Source: Alternaria dauci
Lineage: Eukaryota; Ascomycota; Dothideomycetes; Pleosporales; Pleosporaceae
Reading direction: 5' to 3'
Assembly: GCF_042100115.1 (NCBI RefSeq)
Contig: NC_091276.1
Coordinates: forward strand, 2,604,001-2,668,000
DNA length: 64,000 nucleotides
The notes beneath the pieces are model-generated. The model worked only from the letters and a program-made list of their open reading frames with translations, did no database searches and was not told the DNA's origin. This document shows, piece after piece, positions 43,359 to 54,785 of the stretch. The stretch's first letter is position 1. Each line of letters starts with the position of its first letter. The position numbers and the translations under genes were made by a program.

Positions 43359-45709
43359 ATGGCTCTGCGTTTGCTCTTGCCTCATTTGTCTGTCCGAGCG
43401 CGGCGTCCCGTATGTCGTCCGTCACACTTCCCTCGCAAACAACTTCCAATCTCTCAAACACGCACCATGGCTTCAGCACGGTTGCAGCGTCTCCGGAGGT
43501 TCGTCCAGGCAGACCTCGATGCCCTGCCTGACCGCCCTGTCTCCCCACAACGTGAGCCCGAGCCGGAGCCCAAACCTGACCATGCTAGCAGCAACTCGTC
43601 TAGCGGTGTGTCGCTCGAGAACATCCCTCCAGGTTCGTCTGCTAGCAAACAAACCTCGTCCAATGAAACTGCGACCGCTATAAAGACACCGCTTGCCGAG
43701 AACATTGAACGCCGATACGTTTGGATCAAAGACGCTTACAGCTCCTTCAACCCGAACCTCGACTCGATGCGACTGTCTACCGCCCCATCTCCAGCCCCTC
43801 TTCCGGTGACTGATCTTCAACGCGGCGACCTAGCTTCACCTCGTCACCACTTTACCCCCATTCAGGCGCTGGCAAGGTATCCCTACAAGTACTGCAACAA
43901 GAGTCATATGCAAGACATCGCCTCTGCCTTTTTTGATCAAGGAAAATTCTGGCAGCGAGAGTGGGATCTGTGAGTTTACCACCTCACCACTCACCCCCAT
44001 CACACATGAGTTTCATTAACCCTCCTAGATACTACATCTGGGACGTCGAAGAGACTTCCAAGCCATTCATTCTCGTCCGTGAGAGCCAAGTTCAAGCACT
44101 ACTTGCTGAGATCAACAAGCACCTGAATCTTACTTTGAGAATCACCGACCAGCAGCGAGAGGAGGTAGATTACGTCACTGTGCTACCAGTTGTATACTAG
44201 ACTAACACTCACCGACAGGGCCTTCTCGTACAATTCCCTGACCACCCACGCTGCCTGCCTCGCTATCTCGGCCGCTCTCAGTCGCGCGAGGAAGTTGACA
44301 GCATGGCCGAAAACGCACCCAACAATGCTTACCGTGCAGCAGGAGAAGCCTCACACCCACCACTTGAGCCACATACTCTCGAAGGGTTCAAGCAGCTGAT
44401 GGCAAACCTGGCAGACGCACAAAAGGCGAAGAGCAAGGCAACCAAGCAAAAGAGGCAAGAGGAGCGCATGGCCAAAAACAAAACGATGCAGGACCAGTTG
44501 AAGCGCGCTGGACGGTATCTCGGTGTTCGCGGCTCACTCCAGAACTCCTCTCCATCTACCAAGTCTCCTGCCATCGACCCCTCCATGCCAGCCCCTTTTC
44601 CGTTCGATCAGGATGTCGTCTTTGTGTGCGTCGACGTTGAGTCGTACGAGAGAGCCCACCACAAGATCACCGAAGTGGGCGTGGCTACACTGGATACCCG
44701 AGAACTCGTTGGTGTCCCACCCGGTGAGAATGGTGCAGAATGGAGAAACAAGATCCGAGCCCGCCACTTCCGCATCAACGAATACAAGCACCTCCGCAAC
44801 TCCGACTTCGTCACCGGCCACCCCGACGGCTTCGATTTCGGCGAGTCGACCTTTGTCCCGCTCAAAGACGCTGCAGACCACGTCGCAGCCTGCTTCCACG
44901 CCCCCTTTGGAGCCCAAGACGGAGACGACTTCCCCAGTCAATACGATCCAACTGAGAAGCGCAACATCATCTTCCTCGGACACGATACGCTTGGCGATGT
45001 CCGCTACCTGCAACAGCTCGGCTATGACCCCATGAAGGTAGAACACATCCTCGAAGCCATGGACACGGCAACCATGTACAAAGTCTGGAACCGGGACCCC
45101 CAGCCCACCAGCCTAGGTAAAATCCTTCTAGCATTCGACATCGAAGGTTGGAAGCTGCACAATGCAGGTAACGACGCCGTGTACACCGTGCAGGCCATGC
45201 TGGGTATCTGTGTCAAAGAGGCTACGCTCCGTGGCTCTCCTGAACTGGACAATATGCGCGAGCAGGAAAAGGAAGCCAGACGCAAGGAGGCGATTGAGGA
45301 GGCGGAGCAGAAAGCCAAGGATGACGCGGAGGGCTGGAGTGATCATGAGGACGTGGGCGATGGTGGCGCACCGGTTCCTCTTGCTTCGGTTATGCCGTCG
45401 GTATCGAAGCTGGTGCAGAACAAGGCTAAGCCTGTTCCGCAGTATGATGGCGCTGGAGAGGATTATATGGGTCCGCCTCGTGGTCGTGGGGCGTATGGCG
45501 AGGACTATGGGCAACGTGTGAGGGGACATCGTGGCAGTGATGGGCGGGGAGTCTCGGAGCGTGGTCAGGTGAACGGCGGTGGTCGTGGAGGTGGTAGGTC
45601 GAGAGGACGGGCGCGCAGTCTGGTTATTGGACGTGGACGTGGTCGTGGTCGTGGGCATTCAGAGTTGCCGAGGGAAGATGCTGGTCCGAATGTGCAGTAT
45701 CATTGGTGA
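43359..45709 (+). CDS. Gfd2/YDR514C-like protein (RNase H-like exonuclease fold)
   Basis: Three exons, 43359-43969, 44029-44164 and 44219-45709, joined by introns of 59 and 54 nt with GTGAGT/CCTAG and GTAGAT/CGACAG sites; 745 residues. Residues about 415-620 hold the YDR514C/Gfd2 domain: VVFVCVDVESYERAHHKITEVGVA (the DxE start of DEDD-type nucleases), IIFLGHDTLGDVRYL and WKLHNAGNDAVYT. The Asp, Glu and later Asp positions suggest catalytic capacity, unlike some family members; this is a reading of motifs only. An N-terminal Arg-rich stretch (ATG 43359) could be a mitochondrial presequence; the second ATG at 43467 (MASARLQ) is an alternative start. The last 110 residues are Arg/Gly-rich (RGRGRGRGH, GGRGGGRSRG), typical of RNA binding. 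In yeast Gfd2 is linked to mRNA export. Confidence 0.83.
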
Positions 45710-45897
45710 ACAAGGGGATGGGTACAGGGAGCTGCATGCGCTGAGGTACATCGGGATTTGAGGCGTGTCTTCTAACATTGAACATGAAGGACGGAGGATA
45801 TGATATGATACTAGAAATGAACGAGCTAGCGAAATGTGAAAATGACCATGACTTCAACTCTGCCATCCATTCCCAATCTTATACCTCACAAGCCTCT

Positions 45898-48051
45898 TCA
45901 CCCACACTCTTCTACCCACCTATCAGACATCAACCCCGCAAACTTGATAGCAGCTCCACGCAGCTCAACCACATCCACACAAGCAGCGAAAACAAACCGA
46001 TCAGGCCGGAGAATGACAAAGTGCCTGCCATCCAACTCTCGCCATATACGTTGCGGATCGTAGTACCGCGGCTCCGGACGCCCTGTGCAAAGTGGCGAAG
46101 CCGCAAACTCGCAGGCTGTTGCGAGGCGGTGAACATGCGAGTGTTGTGCAAGCATGGTCCCGCTCGTTTGCATCGCCTTGGTCGTCTTGAGGAAGAATGT
46201 CGTTTCGTGCGCTCTCAGTGCACCGCTTGAGTCCTGGTCGAGGGTAGTGAGTAGTGTTTGGATGTGATGAACCTCCGATAGTGCATCGATAAAGACAACG
46301 AGTTGGAATAACCCCTTTTTCGCTGGCTCGAAAACGACATCGTCTGTGAATCTTACACCTTTTTTCTTCTCCTCCTTTTCCTCTTCACCCACCCCCACGC
46401 AATACACCTGCGGAAAGTTTTTCCCGCCTATACCTCCACTAGGCAAGAACGCCATGTTCTCTCCATCCCGCCACTCGTACCTTGTCAACCCCTCCCTTCG
46501 ACTCCCTTGCTCGAGCCACCTCTTCCAACGCGGCACTAATCGCAGGCCCCAGAGATACCAGTCCCGTACAAAGATCCTCCACGCATCCGTTTCGCACACA
46601 TATGCACCGTTTTCGATCGTGGATGCGAGGGAGTGGTCTAGTTGCTGTTTGCGCTCTGTATACCAACCCCGTAGCATCTTTTCGTGACTGGGACCGCCGC
46701 AACCGGGTGGTGTGGAGGTGGCACGGGCATGGGCCCGAGGTGTCTGTGTTAAAAGTGCAAGACGCCATGCCAGACTTATTGCGTCTCGGAACCCACTTGC
46801 TATCCCCTGGCCGCCAAACGGTGGAAACACATGCGCTGCGTCTCCAACGAGGGCGACGCGTCCCAACGCCCATTTATTACAGCTGCGTGCCGAGAAGGTG
46901 AAGGGGCGGCATCGCAGGACCTCGATGCAATCTAATGGGTACATGACGTCCTCGTCAACACCGTATTTGTGTCCGGGATGCGTAATATATGGATGCACGA
47001 CTTTTTTTATCTTCTCAGTCCCAGCCATCTCCATCCCGTTTTCGCTGTCCAAAACGATAAATTCGAAGCGCCAGAGGCGGTCGGCAGAGAGCCCGAATCG
47101 GCCACAGACTGCTGCGCGCTGGGGATTACATAGGAAGCGAAACTCTGTTGGGAAAAAGAGGTCGTAGACTTGTTGGGGTGTGTATCCCTTTTTCCATAAT
47201 GGGAACGATGGGTGCGTGGTGGGACTGGGTAGGGATATCTTCCAGTTGAGTGCGACCCAGGTTTGTGAGTATGGTGAAGAGGAGACTTGGTCGAGCGTGA
47301 TGCCGAGGGGCTCGAGGTACTGTTTCCGTACGAAACCGGTTTTCCCATCTGCGCCGATGAGGAATTTACTGCGGAGGTGGTGTTGTTCTTGGCCTGTGGG
47401 AGAAGAGGAGGAGGTGTAGGTGATGTATGTCCATTCTGCGTCTTCGCGGATTGAAGTTACGGTTGCGCCGAGGCGGAGCTGCGAGTGTTGGGCTTGTTGG
47501 TGGATCTTGGAGCGGAGGTGTGTTTCTATTGCGGGTTGTTTGTGGCATAGGAAACCTGGATGGCCTGTTCCGCCTTCGGTCTAGGTAGAGATACAAAGTC
47601 AGTATGTGCCACACCGTCTTTGTACCTCTCCGGTGTGGTAAAAAGGGACAAACCGTGTTATAATCCATAACCATAAAAGGTTTCCTGTCCAGCTCGTGAT
47701 GAACACCGCTTATGAATTCAAACGTGCCCATACCTGTACGGCGTCATTACAACGTTACTGATCAAGATAGTTTCTCTTCCTCACTCCCTTCGCGCACAAG
47801 AGAGAGAGAACACACAACATACATTGCCCGATATCTGTAAACACCTTGTCGTAAATACCACAAGCTTGCAAACACCGTATCCCATCTTCGTCCAAACCGA
47901 TTCCGCGCGGATCTGTATTCACGCTTTCTTCGCGTTCGAGAACAATGTTGCGCACGCCGTGTTTGGCGAGGAGGACGGATAGCATGGCGCCTGTTGGCCC
48001 GCAGCCGCATATCACGACGTCTGCGGTTTCGATATCCATTGTGGATGGCAT
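45898..48051 (-). CDS. FAD-dependent monooxygenase (aromatic hydroxylase type)
   Basis: Three exons on the minus strand, 48051-47823, 47733-47654 and 47580-45898, with introns of 89 and 73 nt (GTATGT…ACAG and GTTTGT…CCTAG) in frame; 663 residues. The FAD dinucleotide site is VVICGCGPTGAMLSVLLAKHG followed by the ribose-binding Glu (VLERE). The DG motif is FLIGADGKTGFVRK and the GD motif is ALVGDAAHVFPPFGGQGIASGFRDA. This is the class A flavin monooxygenase family (MhpA/PheA-type), which hydroxylates aromatic compounds with NAD(P)H and oxygen. The C-terminal extension, after about residue 480, has a thioredoxin-like-domain composition usual in phenol-type hydroxylases. It is 0.4 kb from the amidase gene on the same strand. 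The substrate cannot be read from sequence. Confidence 0.88.
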
Positions 48052-48468
48052 GGTGTGTGGTGTTTTGGGATAGAAGGATCAGGCTTTAGAGGTGTGTGGT
48101 TGCTTCTTTTTTTTTGCCGCAGAAAGGCGTGACGTATGGGGTTACAAGGTTTTGTTGGCTTTGCATATGTTGTGTTACTGACCCCGCATGGTGCATGGAT
48201 ATGCGCAGAAGGATGACTGGATGGGAGCGTATACGATTGTCCAAGGGGGCGGATGCCTGGACATTGCGATACACGCAACTATGAAGACCTCGTTGTCTCT
48301 GAAATGGCTCGAAGATCCATCACTTTCAATCATTAAAGATAAATGCCCAAGATACTGAGGCTCATACTCGAATGACCGACAGTTCTCTTGGTGTTCCACA
48401 GATCAGCACTCTGTTGTTGCTTGTGGATAAGCAATAAGGAAAAAGAGATACCTGAAGACTGTAGTCGG
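48052..48468. other. spacer between amidase and monooxygenase
   Basis: 417 bp, both flanking genes on the minus strand. It includes a poly-T run (CTTCTTTTTTTTTGCC near 48102) on the plus strand. No other element seen. Confidence 0.45.
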
Positions 48469-50311
48469 CTAGTCTCTCAACACGCCCTCAACAATCTTCA
48501 TAACCTCGACCAACTCTTCATCCATCATGCTCTTCCCCACAACCTGTACGTGCGTCGGCAAGCCCTCACAATCATCCGCGTCATCTGTAGCAAGAAACGT
48601 TAGCCCCTGTCAGCCCTTCATGGTGAACAATAACTTACAAGGCGGTTCATATTTGGCCCCCTCCTTTAGAAACTCCGCATCCTTCTCTTTGTCTGCCCTG
48701 CCCACGCGCAATATCCCACTCGGCCAATTGAGCAGGTTGACCACCACTGTATAGATTGGCAGACCATATGTATCGTGTTTGGGCGCCACACCCTGGTATC
48801 CAGGCATCAGAATGGCATCGAGCCCTTTCTCTGCTCCCTCATCCCCACTGCCATCGCCAACCACCAGTTGATGAAACTTTTTCACAATCTTGGCCTTTTC
48901 AACATTCATATCCCACAGCTCGTCCAGCGTCGCCTGCCAGCCTTGCAACTCCGGAAACGAACTCGTAGATATGCTCGGTATCATTGGCTCTCCGCTGTCC
49001 TTGATGAACTTGAAAGGCGTCTTCCTCGGATCGAGCATAAAAAACTTCCACGCCAGCATAGCCGTCTGGTACAGATCCGGTATCTTCTCGTCCAACAGAA
49101 CAATCTCATGCCCCGCCGCTTTAAGTCTCATCGCAGTCGTATGCAACGCCCGCGCAACAGGCGGATGAAGCGGCCGCTCCTTACACCCCCGAATCAACCC
49201 GAACCGCAGCGACCCCGTCACAGGTCCAGTATTCCGCCACCCCACATTCAAACAATTCTCATCCAGCCGATACGCCCGCGCACCCACCACGCTCTCCATA
49301 AACAGCCCAAAATCACGCGCCGACCGCCCACACGGCCCAATCACCACCGGCACCGCCCCCGGACTCCCCAGCCTGCCCACCGCCACACCCCCCGCAAATG
49401 GCACACGCCCCGCCGACGGCTTCAACGCCGCGCCCCCACAGCACACCGCTGGGATACGACTCGAGCCCGCGATATCCGTTGCGACGCCGAGGACGCTGCC
49501 TTTCATGGCGAGGAGCGCGCCTTCGCCGCCCGTGGAGCCGCCGGCTGTGTGGGAGAGGGAGTGTGGGTTTAGGGTGCGGCCGAAGATGTTGTTGTGCGAG
49601 TCTGCGGTCATCATTGTTTGTGGGAGGTTGGTTTTGACGTAGAAGACTGCGCCGAGGGAGTGGAGGAGGGTGACTAGGGCGGAGTTGGTGGCGGATGGGG
49701 GGTGGACGATGAAGGAGACGTAGCCGAGTGTTGCTTGGACGCCGCGGACGTTGAAGGAGTCCTGGGGGTGTTAGGGTACTAGCGGGGATGACAGAGGTAG
49801 AAGAACGAAAGGGATGGATGGAGGATAGAGAGAAGAAGACGACTTCGATATCCTGGGAGATCGAAGTGGAATTAGGTACCTTTAGACTTATCGGCAGCCC
49901 ATGCAAAGGACCCATGACCCTCCCCTCCCTTTCCAAAAACTCATCACACTCTTTTGCCCGCGCAATCGCCTCGTCAAACATAATCTCAGTCAAACAACTC
50001 ACACACTGCTGCGCAACAGCCGCTCTCTTACAAAACGCCGTCACCACCTCCGTGCTCGACAAACGCCGCTCTGCCATCATCTTGACCAAATCCGTGGCAT
50101 CGTAGTTTTCAGTAATGTCCAGCTCTTTCTCAGTCAAGATGCCGCATGTGCGCGGTACGTCGAGCACGGATATGGACGAGGTTTCTGTGTATTGGGATGT
50201 TTGGGAGGAGGGGAGGAGCCAGGCTTTTGGAATCTTGGCAAAGACGGAGTCGCGCTTTGACTTGGCGAGGGTCTGCCAGTCGGCTATGGGTGGTGCTGTA
50301 GGAGTGGTCAT
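48469..50311 (-). CDS. amidase-signature-family hydrolase
   Basis: Three exons on the minus strand, 50311-49880, 49761-48639 and 48584-48469, with introns of 118 and 54 nt (GTACCT…CCCAG and GTAAGT…CTACAG) and a correct frame; 556 residues, usual for fungal amidases. The catalytic lysine lies in GPLHGLPISLKDSF, the cis-serine in HTAGGSTGGEGALLAMKGS and the nucleophile serine in TDIAGSSRIPA, giving the Ser-Ser-Lys triad. The C-terminal THVQVVGKSMMDEELV is typical. The family includes fatty-acid amide hydrolases and general acetamidases; the specific amide is unknown. The ATG at 50311 (MTTPTAPP) is preferred by length; the frame is open to another ATG at 50563. It may act with the adjacent FAD monooxygenase in breakdown of an aromatic amide (inference from neighbourhood only). 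Confidence 0.88.
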
Positions 50312-50781
50312 GATTGTTAGTGATGAGTTGCAGGCTCTTGGTATCGAGGTTATTCGCGCAAGGACTATGAAGGATGAGGAGAAGAACGGGTGTTCGGTTC
50401 GGGAAAAGCTACGAGAGATGGTGAGGGTGTAATGTTCAAGACATTCTGTGTTACATGCTGTCGGTGAGGGGTCTGGGGAGCCGGCCGATGTTCCCGCGTC
50501 GGAATTACGATCGGAATTCCCAGCATGGGGAATGTGGGTATAGACTGGGGTAATGCAGCTCATACGGGACTGCGTTTTCCAGCATACGGGGTAGGCGGTT
50601 GCTCAAAAAGAATGCGTAACTTTGATTTTATCAATATCTGGAGTCGAAGAGGGTACTGCTCAACCTACATAAGCTTCGATGCACGATTAGACATGATAAT
50701 ATCATATCTCTTCACGACTCGACAGTGCCCATAATTTGACAGAAGTTGCATGGCAAAACTCGTTCCTCGTACAGCTCGTGT
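50312..50781. other. gene-free stretch
   Basis: 470 bp: promoter of the amidase and 3' end of the MMTAG2-like gene, both minus strand. GGAATTCC-type words occur around 50500-50520. No ORF supported. Confidence 0.4.
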
Positions 50782-51536
50782 TCAATCCCTCCTCCTCTCG
50801 CCCCTCTTGTGCGGCGACCTGCTCCTCGTATCTCTCCGATGTCTACGGTCTCTCGAGGGCGACCTGGATCGCTTCGCATCGCCATCGCGGTCGCGCCTGC
50901 GCTCTGGATAATCTTCTCTCCGCTTATGCTCGCGGCTCCGCGAACGGTGTCTGCGTCTGTCGCGCGACCGCGACCGCGAACGATCCCGGTGTCTGTGTCT
51001 TCGCTCCCTGTCCCGCGAGCGACTCCGCGATCGATGCCGCCGCCTTCGCTCTCCGTCATCGTCCCTGTGTCTCCGCGAGCGCTCCTTCTTCTCCCTCTTC
51101 TTCGCCCTGTCGTCGTCCTCTTCCGCCTTGACCTTGTCGTCTAGCGCGTCCTTGACATCTGCCTGGTGTGCCTTTTCGCCCAGCGGCGTCAGGTTTGCGT
51201 TGTTGCGTACTGGGACGGGAAGGCCCATGGCGGCCAGCATGGCGTCCTCCTCGGCCTCCTTGAGCTTGCGCTTCTCTTCCTTGATGCGCGCGGCCTCGGC
51301 TTCTTTTGATTCTGCGTCGCCTTTTGCGTACCAGTTCAGGTCGCGTCCTTGCTGCCAGCGACCAACAGGCGCCATGAGCGAGTGGCCCAGGTAGTTTTCG
51401 CGTTGTGCATCATTCTTGACGTCTTCCCATTTGAAGTCGGCGCGACCGCCGCTGCGCAGTGTTAGTCATCACTGTGAACTCAGTTGCAGTGAACTTACCG
51501 GCTTCCTTCTTTGCGCACTGTCTGTACGAGATCCAT
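50782..51536 (-). CDS. MMTAG2/Kpd-like SR-rich protein
   Basis: Exon 1 (51536-51499) codes [13 protein letters not shown], a 47-nt intron (51498-51452; GTAAGT…GCGCAG) follows, and exon 2 is 51451-50782; 235 residues. The N-terminus reads [19 protein letters not shown]…[28 protein letters not shown], the signature of the multiple-myeloma-tumour-associated-protein-2 (MMtag) domain. The central part is Glu/Lys-rich and helical, and the last 90 residues are an RS/RH-rich domain of splicing-factor type. Probable nuclear role linked to pre-mRNA processing, as judged from the RS tail and from what is suggested for the family. Divergently arranged with MED6, 155 bp between start codons. The first exon of 38 nt is easily missed. 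Confidence 0.85.
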
Positions 51537-51691
51537 GGTGTTGATGTGTCGTGGCGGTGATGGAAGATGGCCCAAGTGGATTGCGGCCAACACGCGGAGG
51601 TGAGAGGCCCGTGCTACCAATAGCTCCATTGCGCTACCAGCCTCAAAGAGCTTCCACACACAACCACTCTCCAAGCACAACTACCGCCAAC
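51537..51691. promoter_or_regulatory. short divergent promoter (MMTAG2-like / MED6)
   Basis: Only 155 bp separates the start codons of the minus-strand MMTAG2-like gene and plus-strand MED6. Both must use this interval (and perhaps the leaders) for transcription initiation, so co-expression is plausible. No TATA box is evident. Confidence 0.6.
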
Positions 51692-52762
51692 ATGCCTCCG
51701 ATACTCCCACCCCCCGACGAGCAAGAGTATGACCAGCCCATGACAATCGATGGCTTGCCCGGGCGCGACCTGGCCGTGGGAAACAACCTCTTCTTCTACT
51801 TCACCTCGTCGCCATGGTTCGATCCAGAAGACTGTATTAACATAGCCATCTTCACCAACCTCAACCTTCAGGATCCGGCCAATGCCCAGACTATTATGAA
51901 TGATCCGAAGCTCTGGAACCAAAGAATCAAAGAGACGCCCAAGGGAATACAATATGTCATAGCAGGTGAAGGGCAGGGCGAGGGCCACCCATGGCTCCTC
52001 CAGCGGCAACACAAGGCTGAAGTCACAAAGGACGATGGCAGCAAGGAGATTGGCATGTTCGTCGAGGGCAACTGGTACACGCATGGCACAAAGGTCCTCA
52101 TGGCGCCGAGCTTGCTGGACGTGGTGCAGAGCCGCCTGCTCACGGTTGCGACGCGCATGGAGCAGATGGCCGAGATATCAAAGAACATGACGCACTGGAC
52201 GCCTGCAACGGGTTACTCGTACTTTCCTCCGTCACACGAAGCGACAAAGGCTGCGGCGACGGCGAGTCGCATCGGCAGTCCGACACTGGCGCCAACGGAT
52301 CCAGATGTTGCGGGCTCGCAGGCACAGGGCGCCGGAGCGGGTGCGACTTCACAGGCGACAGATGCACTGGCATCTACCACTGAGTTCTCTGACGCCTTGT
52401 TCATGCATTCGCTTAGCCTCACAAATGCATATGGAGACGAATACATGGACGAGAATCCGCTCAAGGGTGAGCCTGGCGCGTTTGTCTTCGAGGGTACCAA
52501 GACTGCCGTGAGCGCGAGGAACAAGGCACAAGAACAAGCAGCGCAAGCATCCTTGGCCGCACCGCCTGCGGGACTGAAGATTGAGACCCAGCCGCCGAGC
52601 GCCGCACCGTCTGCTGTGGGCACACCGAGGGGGGTGGCGACGCCGACTACGGCCGAGGCGCAGGGCAAGAAGGGGGCTGCTGGTGCTGCGCCAAAGAAGA
52701 AGAAGGATAGGAGGAAGAGTCAGGGTGGACTGACGAGTCCGACTACGCCCAGTGTGCCGTAG
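51692..52762 (+). CDS. MED6: Mediator complex subunit 6
   Basis: A 356-residue intronless protein of the Mediator head module, which connects regulators to RNA polymerase II. The start is the ATG at 51692 (MPPILPPPDEQEYDQ); the frame is open upstream only from a GTG. Residues about 20-160 show the MED6 domain: DGLPGRDLAVGNNLFFYFTSSPWFDP and then W..R….GI.YVI, followed by MAPSLLDVVQSRLLTVATRMEQM, a helix of the type in the family. The C-terminal part is Ala/Pro/Thr-rich and ends in Lys-rich KKKKDRRKSQGG, a likely nuclear signal. Starts in the divergent promoter shared with the MMTAG2-like gene. Confidence 0.9.
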   Translation: MPPILPPPDEQEYDQPMTIDGLPGRDLAVGNNLFFYFTSSPWFDPEDCINIAIFTNLNLQDPANAQTIMNDPKLWNQRIKETPKGIQYVIAGEGQGEGHPWLLQRQHKAEVTKDDGSKEIGMFVEGNWYTHGTKVLMAPSLLDVVQSRLLTVATRMEQMAEISKNMTHWTPATGYSYFPPSHEATKAAATASRIGSPTLAPTDPDVAGSQAQGAGAGATSQATDALASTTEFSDALFMHSLSLTNAYGDEYMDENPLKGEPGAFVFEGTKTAVSARNKAQEQAAQASLAAPPAGLKIETQPPSAAPSAVGTPRGVATPTTAEAQGKKGAAGAAPKKKKDRRKSQGGLTSPTTPSVP

Positions 52763-53105
52763 ACTGGTCGCAAGAAGCTGAAGTCGTGCGTTTCTTTTAA
52801 TGATACCCCGACTATACACTAGTCGACATTTGATCACCACCAACAGCTGTAGTTGCCGCGTTCGTCGTGCGCCTGGCCCTCTTCAGTGATGCATGAATCT
52901 TGATCTTGATAAGCTCATCTAGCCAACCGGAATAGAGGTGCTTGTCGTATCTCACGCCTCTCGCTTCATCCCGAACACCGAAGTGGCAATGTCAGCAACG
53001 CCAGACCTGTAGATGAACGCCCCAACAACATTTCCTCGAGCATATAAACAAGCCGTTTCCTCGAGACACTCTCCAGACACTGCTCCCTGAGCCTACAAGG
53101 CAAAC
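52763..53105. other. short spacer
   Basis: 343 bp containing the MED6 3' end and promoter of the next plus-strand gene. I see no additional feature. Confidence 0.4.
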
Positions 53106-54785
53106 ATGGTTCTCAGAGAGATTCTCACACCATGCTCCCATCCCAACCCCACCCACCACTCAGCACACAGCACCCTCACCACCACACCAAACCATGAACC
53201 ACAACCCGAACAACAGCCCCAAGACTTCCTCCCCGTCCCCAACCCAATGCCGAGCTACTGGCTCCAACAACCCCACCCCTACACCCAACTCCGCACCACG
53301 CCACACCTCCCCCTTTCCTGCGACATCGCCATCATCGGCTCCGGAATGTCTGGCGTCCTAACCACATACCACATCCTGCACACCTCGCATACCAGTTTTC
53401 TCCAGGCCGGCACACGCATGCCCCGCGTTGTCCTGCTCGACGCACGAGATCTCTGCAGCGGCGCTACGGCGCGCAACGGCGGACACTCGAAAGTGAAAAC
53501 AGCAACGCTGACTAGTCTCGCGAATGGCGCTGCGAGAACAGCGTTCCAGGACTTTGTTCATCGGACGATTGTCGAGCTAAAAGGACTCGTTGACGCGGAG
53601 GGGCTGGCAGAGATGTGTGAGTTTGAGTTGCGAAGGAGCTTTGATGTGTTTTGCGACGACGAGGAGTTTGGGCGCGTGAAGAAGGTGTATGATGAGGATG
53701 CGAAGAAAGGGGAAGAGTGGACGAAGAGGACGGGTGTAGTGCCTGGGGAGTGGGTGGAGGGGATTACGGGGGTGAGAGGGGCGGTTGGCGCGTTTAGTGT
53801 TGAGAGTGCGAGTTTTTGGCCGTATAAGCTTGTGTGTGGGGTACTTGAGGGGCTGGTGGAGAGATTTGGGGAGGCGCTGAATGTACAGATGAATACGGTC
53901 GTGACGCGCCTTGTCTCTTCTTGTTCAGCGATGGCTGCTGAGAGCATGGAGCGCGACACCACCGCCCACGTCACGAATGTATTGACAACACCCCGCGGCA
54001 CACTTACAGCGCAGAAAGTGGTCCTGGCAACAAACGCGTACACAGCCTCGCTTCTCTCCTCGTTCAGCAAGACGATTATCCCATACAAAGGCATGAATAG
54101 CCATCACACCCCTTCTTCTTCTTTACCACCCAACTCCTCCTACCTACCAACGCACACCATACCCCCTCACCTATCCAACACCTACAACATCCACTTCGCC
54201 CCACTATTCCCCGGCCACCCCACCGGATGCGATTACCTGAATCCGCGACCTGACGGATCTATTGTCGTTGGCGGGGGTAGTTGGTTTTACCAGGACAAGA
54301 ATGGCGACAAGAACAAGGACGAGAGATATACATGGCTCAACACCGTAGACGACAGCACAGAAACAGGGCATTTCCCAGCAGACACATACGCACACTGGAT
54401 TCACTACATGTCCAACACTTTCCTCGCCTACTCCCCCACCTCTCTTGCCCACCCAGAGACGTCTTCTAGTGATCGTTCCTTCGAACCAGATATAATATGG
54501 ACCGGCATCCAAGGCAAGACTGAAAACGGTATGCCATATATTGGCCGCGTCCCTCCTCCTCCTCCTCCTTCTAGTAAAACTCAAGATCAAAGTCAAAGCA
54601 AAACAAACAAACAACAGCAATGGCTCCTAGCCGGTTTCAACGGCGGAGGAATGTCTCTGATCCCGGTGGCCGCCAAAGCAGTAGCGAGTATGGTGCTACG
54701 GGACGTAGATTTTGGACATGTGCGGGGAGAATTTGGGTTGTTGGGGGGTATGAGTACGGATTTGGAGGAGAGGAATGAAGAATGA
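53106..54785 (+). CDS. FAD-dependent oxidoreductase (DAO/OrdL-like)
   Basis: A 559-residue intronless protein. DIAIIGSGMSGVLTTYHI is the FAD Rossmann motif, followed by VVLLDARDLCSGATARNGGH, the ribose-binding acidic residue and the SGATARNGGH sequence characteristic of the OrdL/glycine-oxidase-like branch of the DAO family. Near the C-terminus are GIQGKTENGMPYIGRVP and LLAGFNGGGMSLIPVAAKAVA, the second flavin-contact region. The family oxidises amines or amino acids; the substrate is unknown. The ATG at 53247 (MPSYWLQ) would remove 47 low-complexity Pro/His/Gln-rich residues and is a plausible alternative start. Poly-Pro (PPPPPP) and Gln/Lys-rich insertions near residues 490-510 are unusual for the family but in frame. 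Confidence 0.83.
   Translation: MVLREILTPCSHPNPTHHSAHSTLTTTPNHEPQPEQQPQDFLPVPNPMPSYWLQQPHPYTQLRTTPHLPLSCDIAIIGSGMSGVLTTYHILHTSHTSFLQAGTRMPRVVLLDARDLCSGATARNGGHSKVKTATLTSLANGAARTAFQDFVHRTIVELKGLVDAEGLAEMCEFELRRSFDVFCDDEEFGRVKKVYDEDAKKGEEWTKRTGVVPGEWVEGITGVRGAVGAFSVESASFWPYKLVCGVLEGLVERFGEALNVQMNTVVTRLVSSCSAMAAESMERDTTAHVTNVLTTPRGTLTAQKVVLATNAYTASLLSSFSKTIIPYKGMNSHHTPSSSLPPNSSYLPTHTIPPHLSNTYNIHFAPLFPGHPTGCDYLNPRPDGSIVVGGGSWFYQDKNGDKNKDERYTWLNTVDDSTETGHFPADTYAHWIHYMSNTFLAYSPTSLAHPETSSSDRSFEPDIIWTGIQGKTENGMPYIGRVPPPPPPSSKTQDQSQSKTNKQQQWLLAGFNGGGMSLIPVAAKAVASMVLRDVDFGHVRGEFGLLGGMSTDLEERNEE

Noticed and set aside
50312..50563. Upstream in-frame ATG (50563) as the amidase start
   Set aside because: It would add 84 residues of low-complexity text not expected in the family; 50311 gives the usual length.
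48469..54785. The amidase, MMTAG2-like gene, MED6 and FAD oxidoreductase as part of a secondary-metabolite cluster
   Set aside because: MED6 and the MMTAG2-like gene are housekeeping and lie between; no backbone synthase or transporter.
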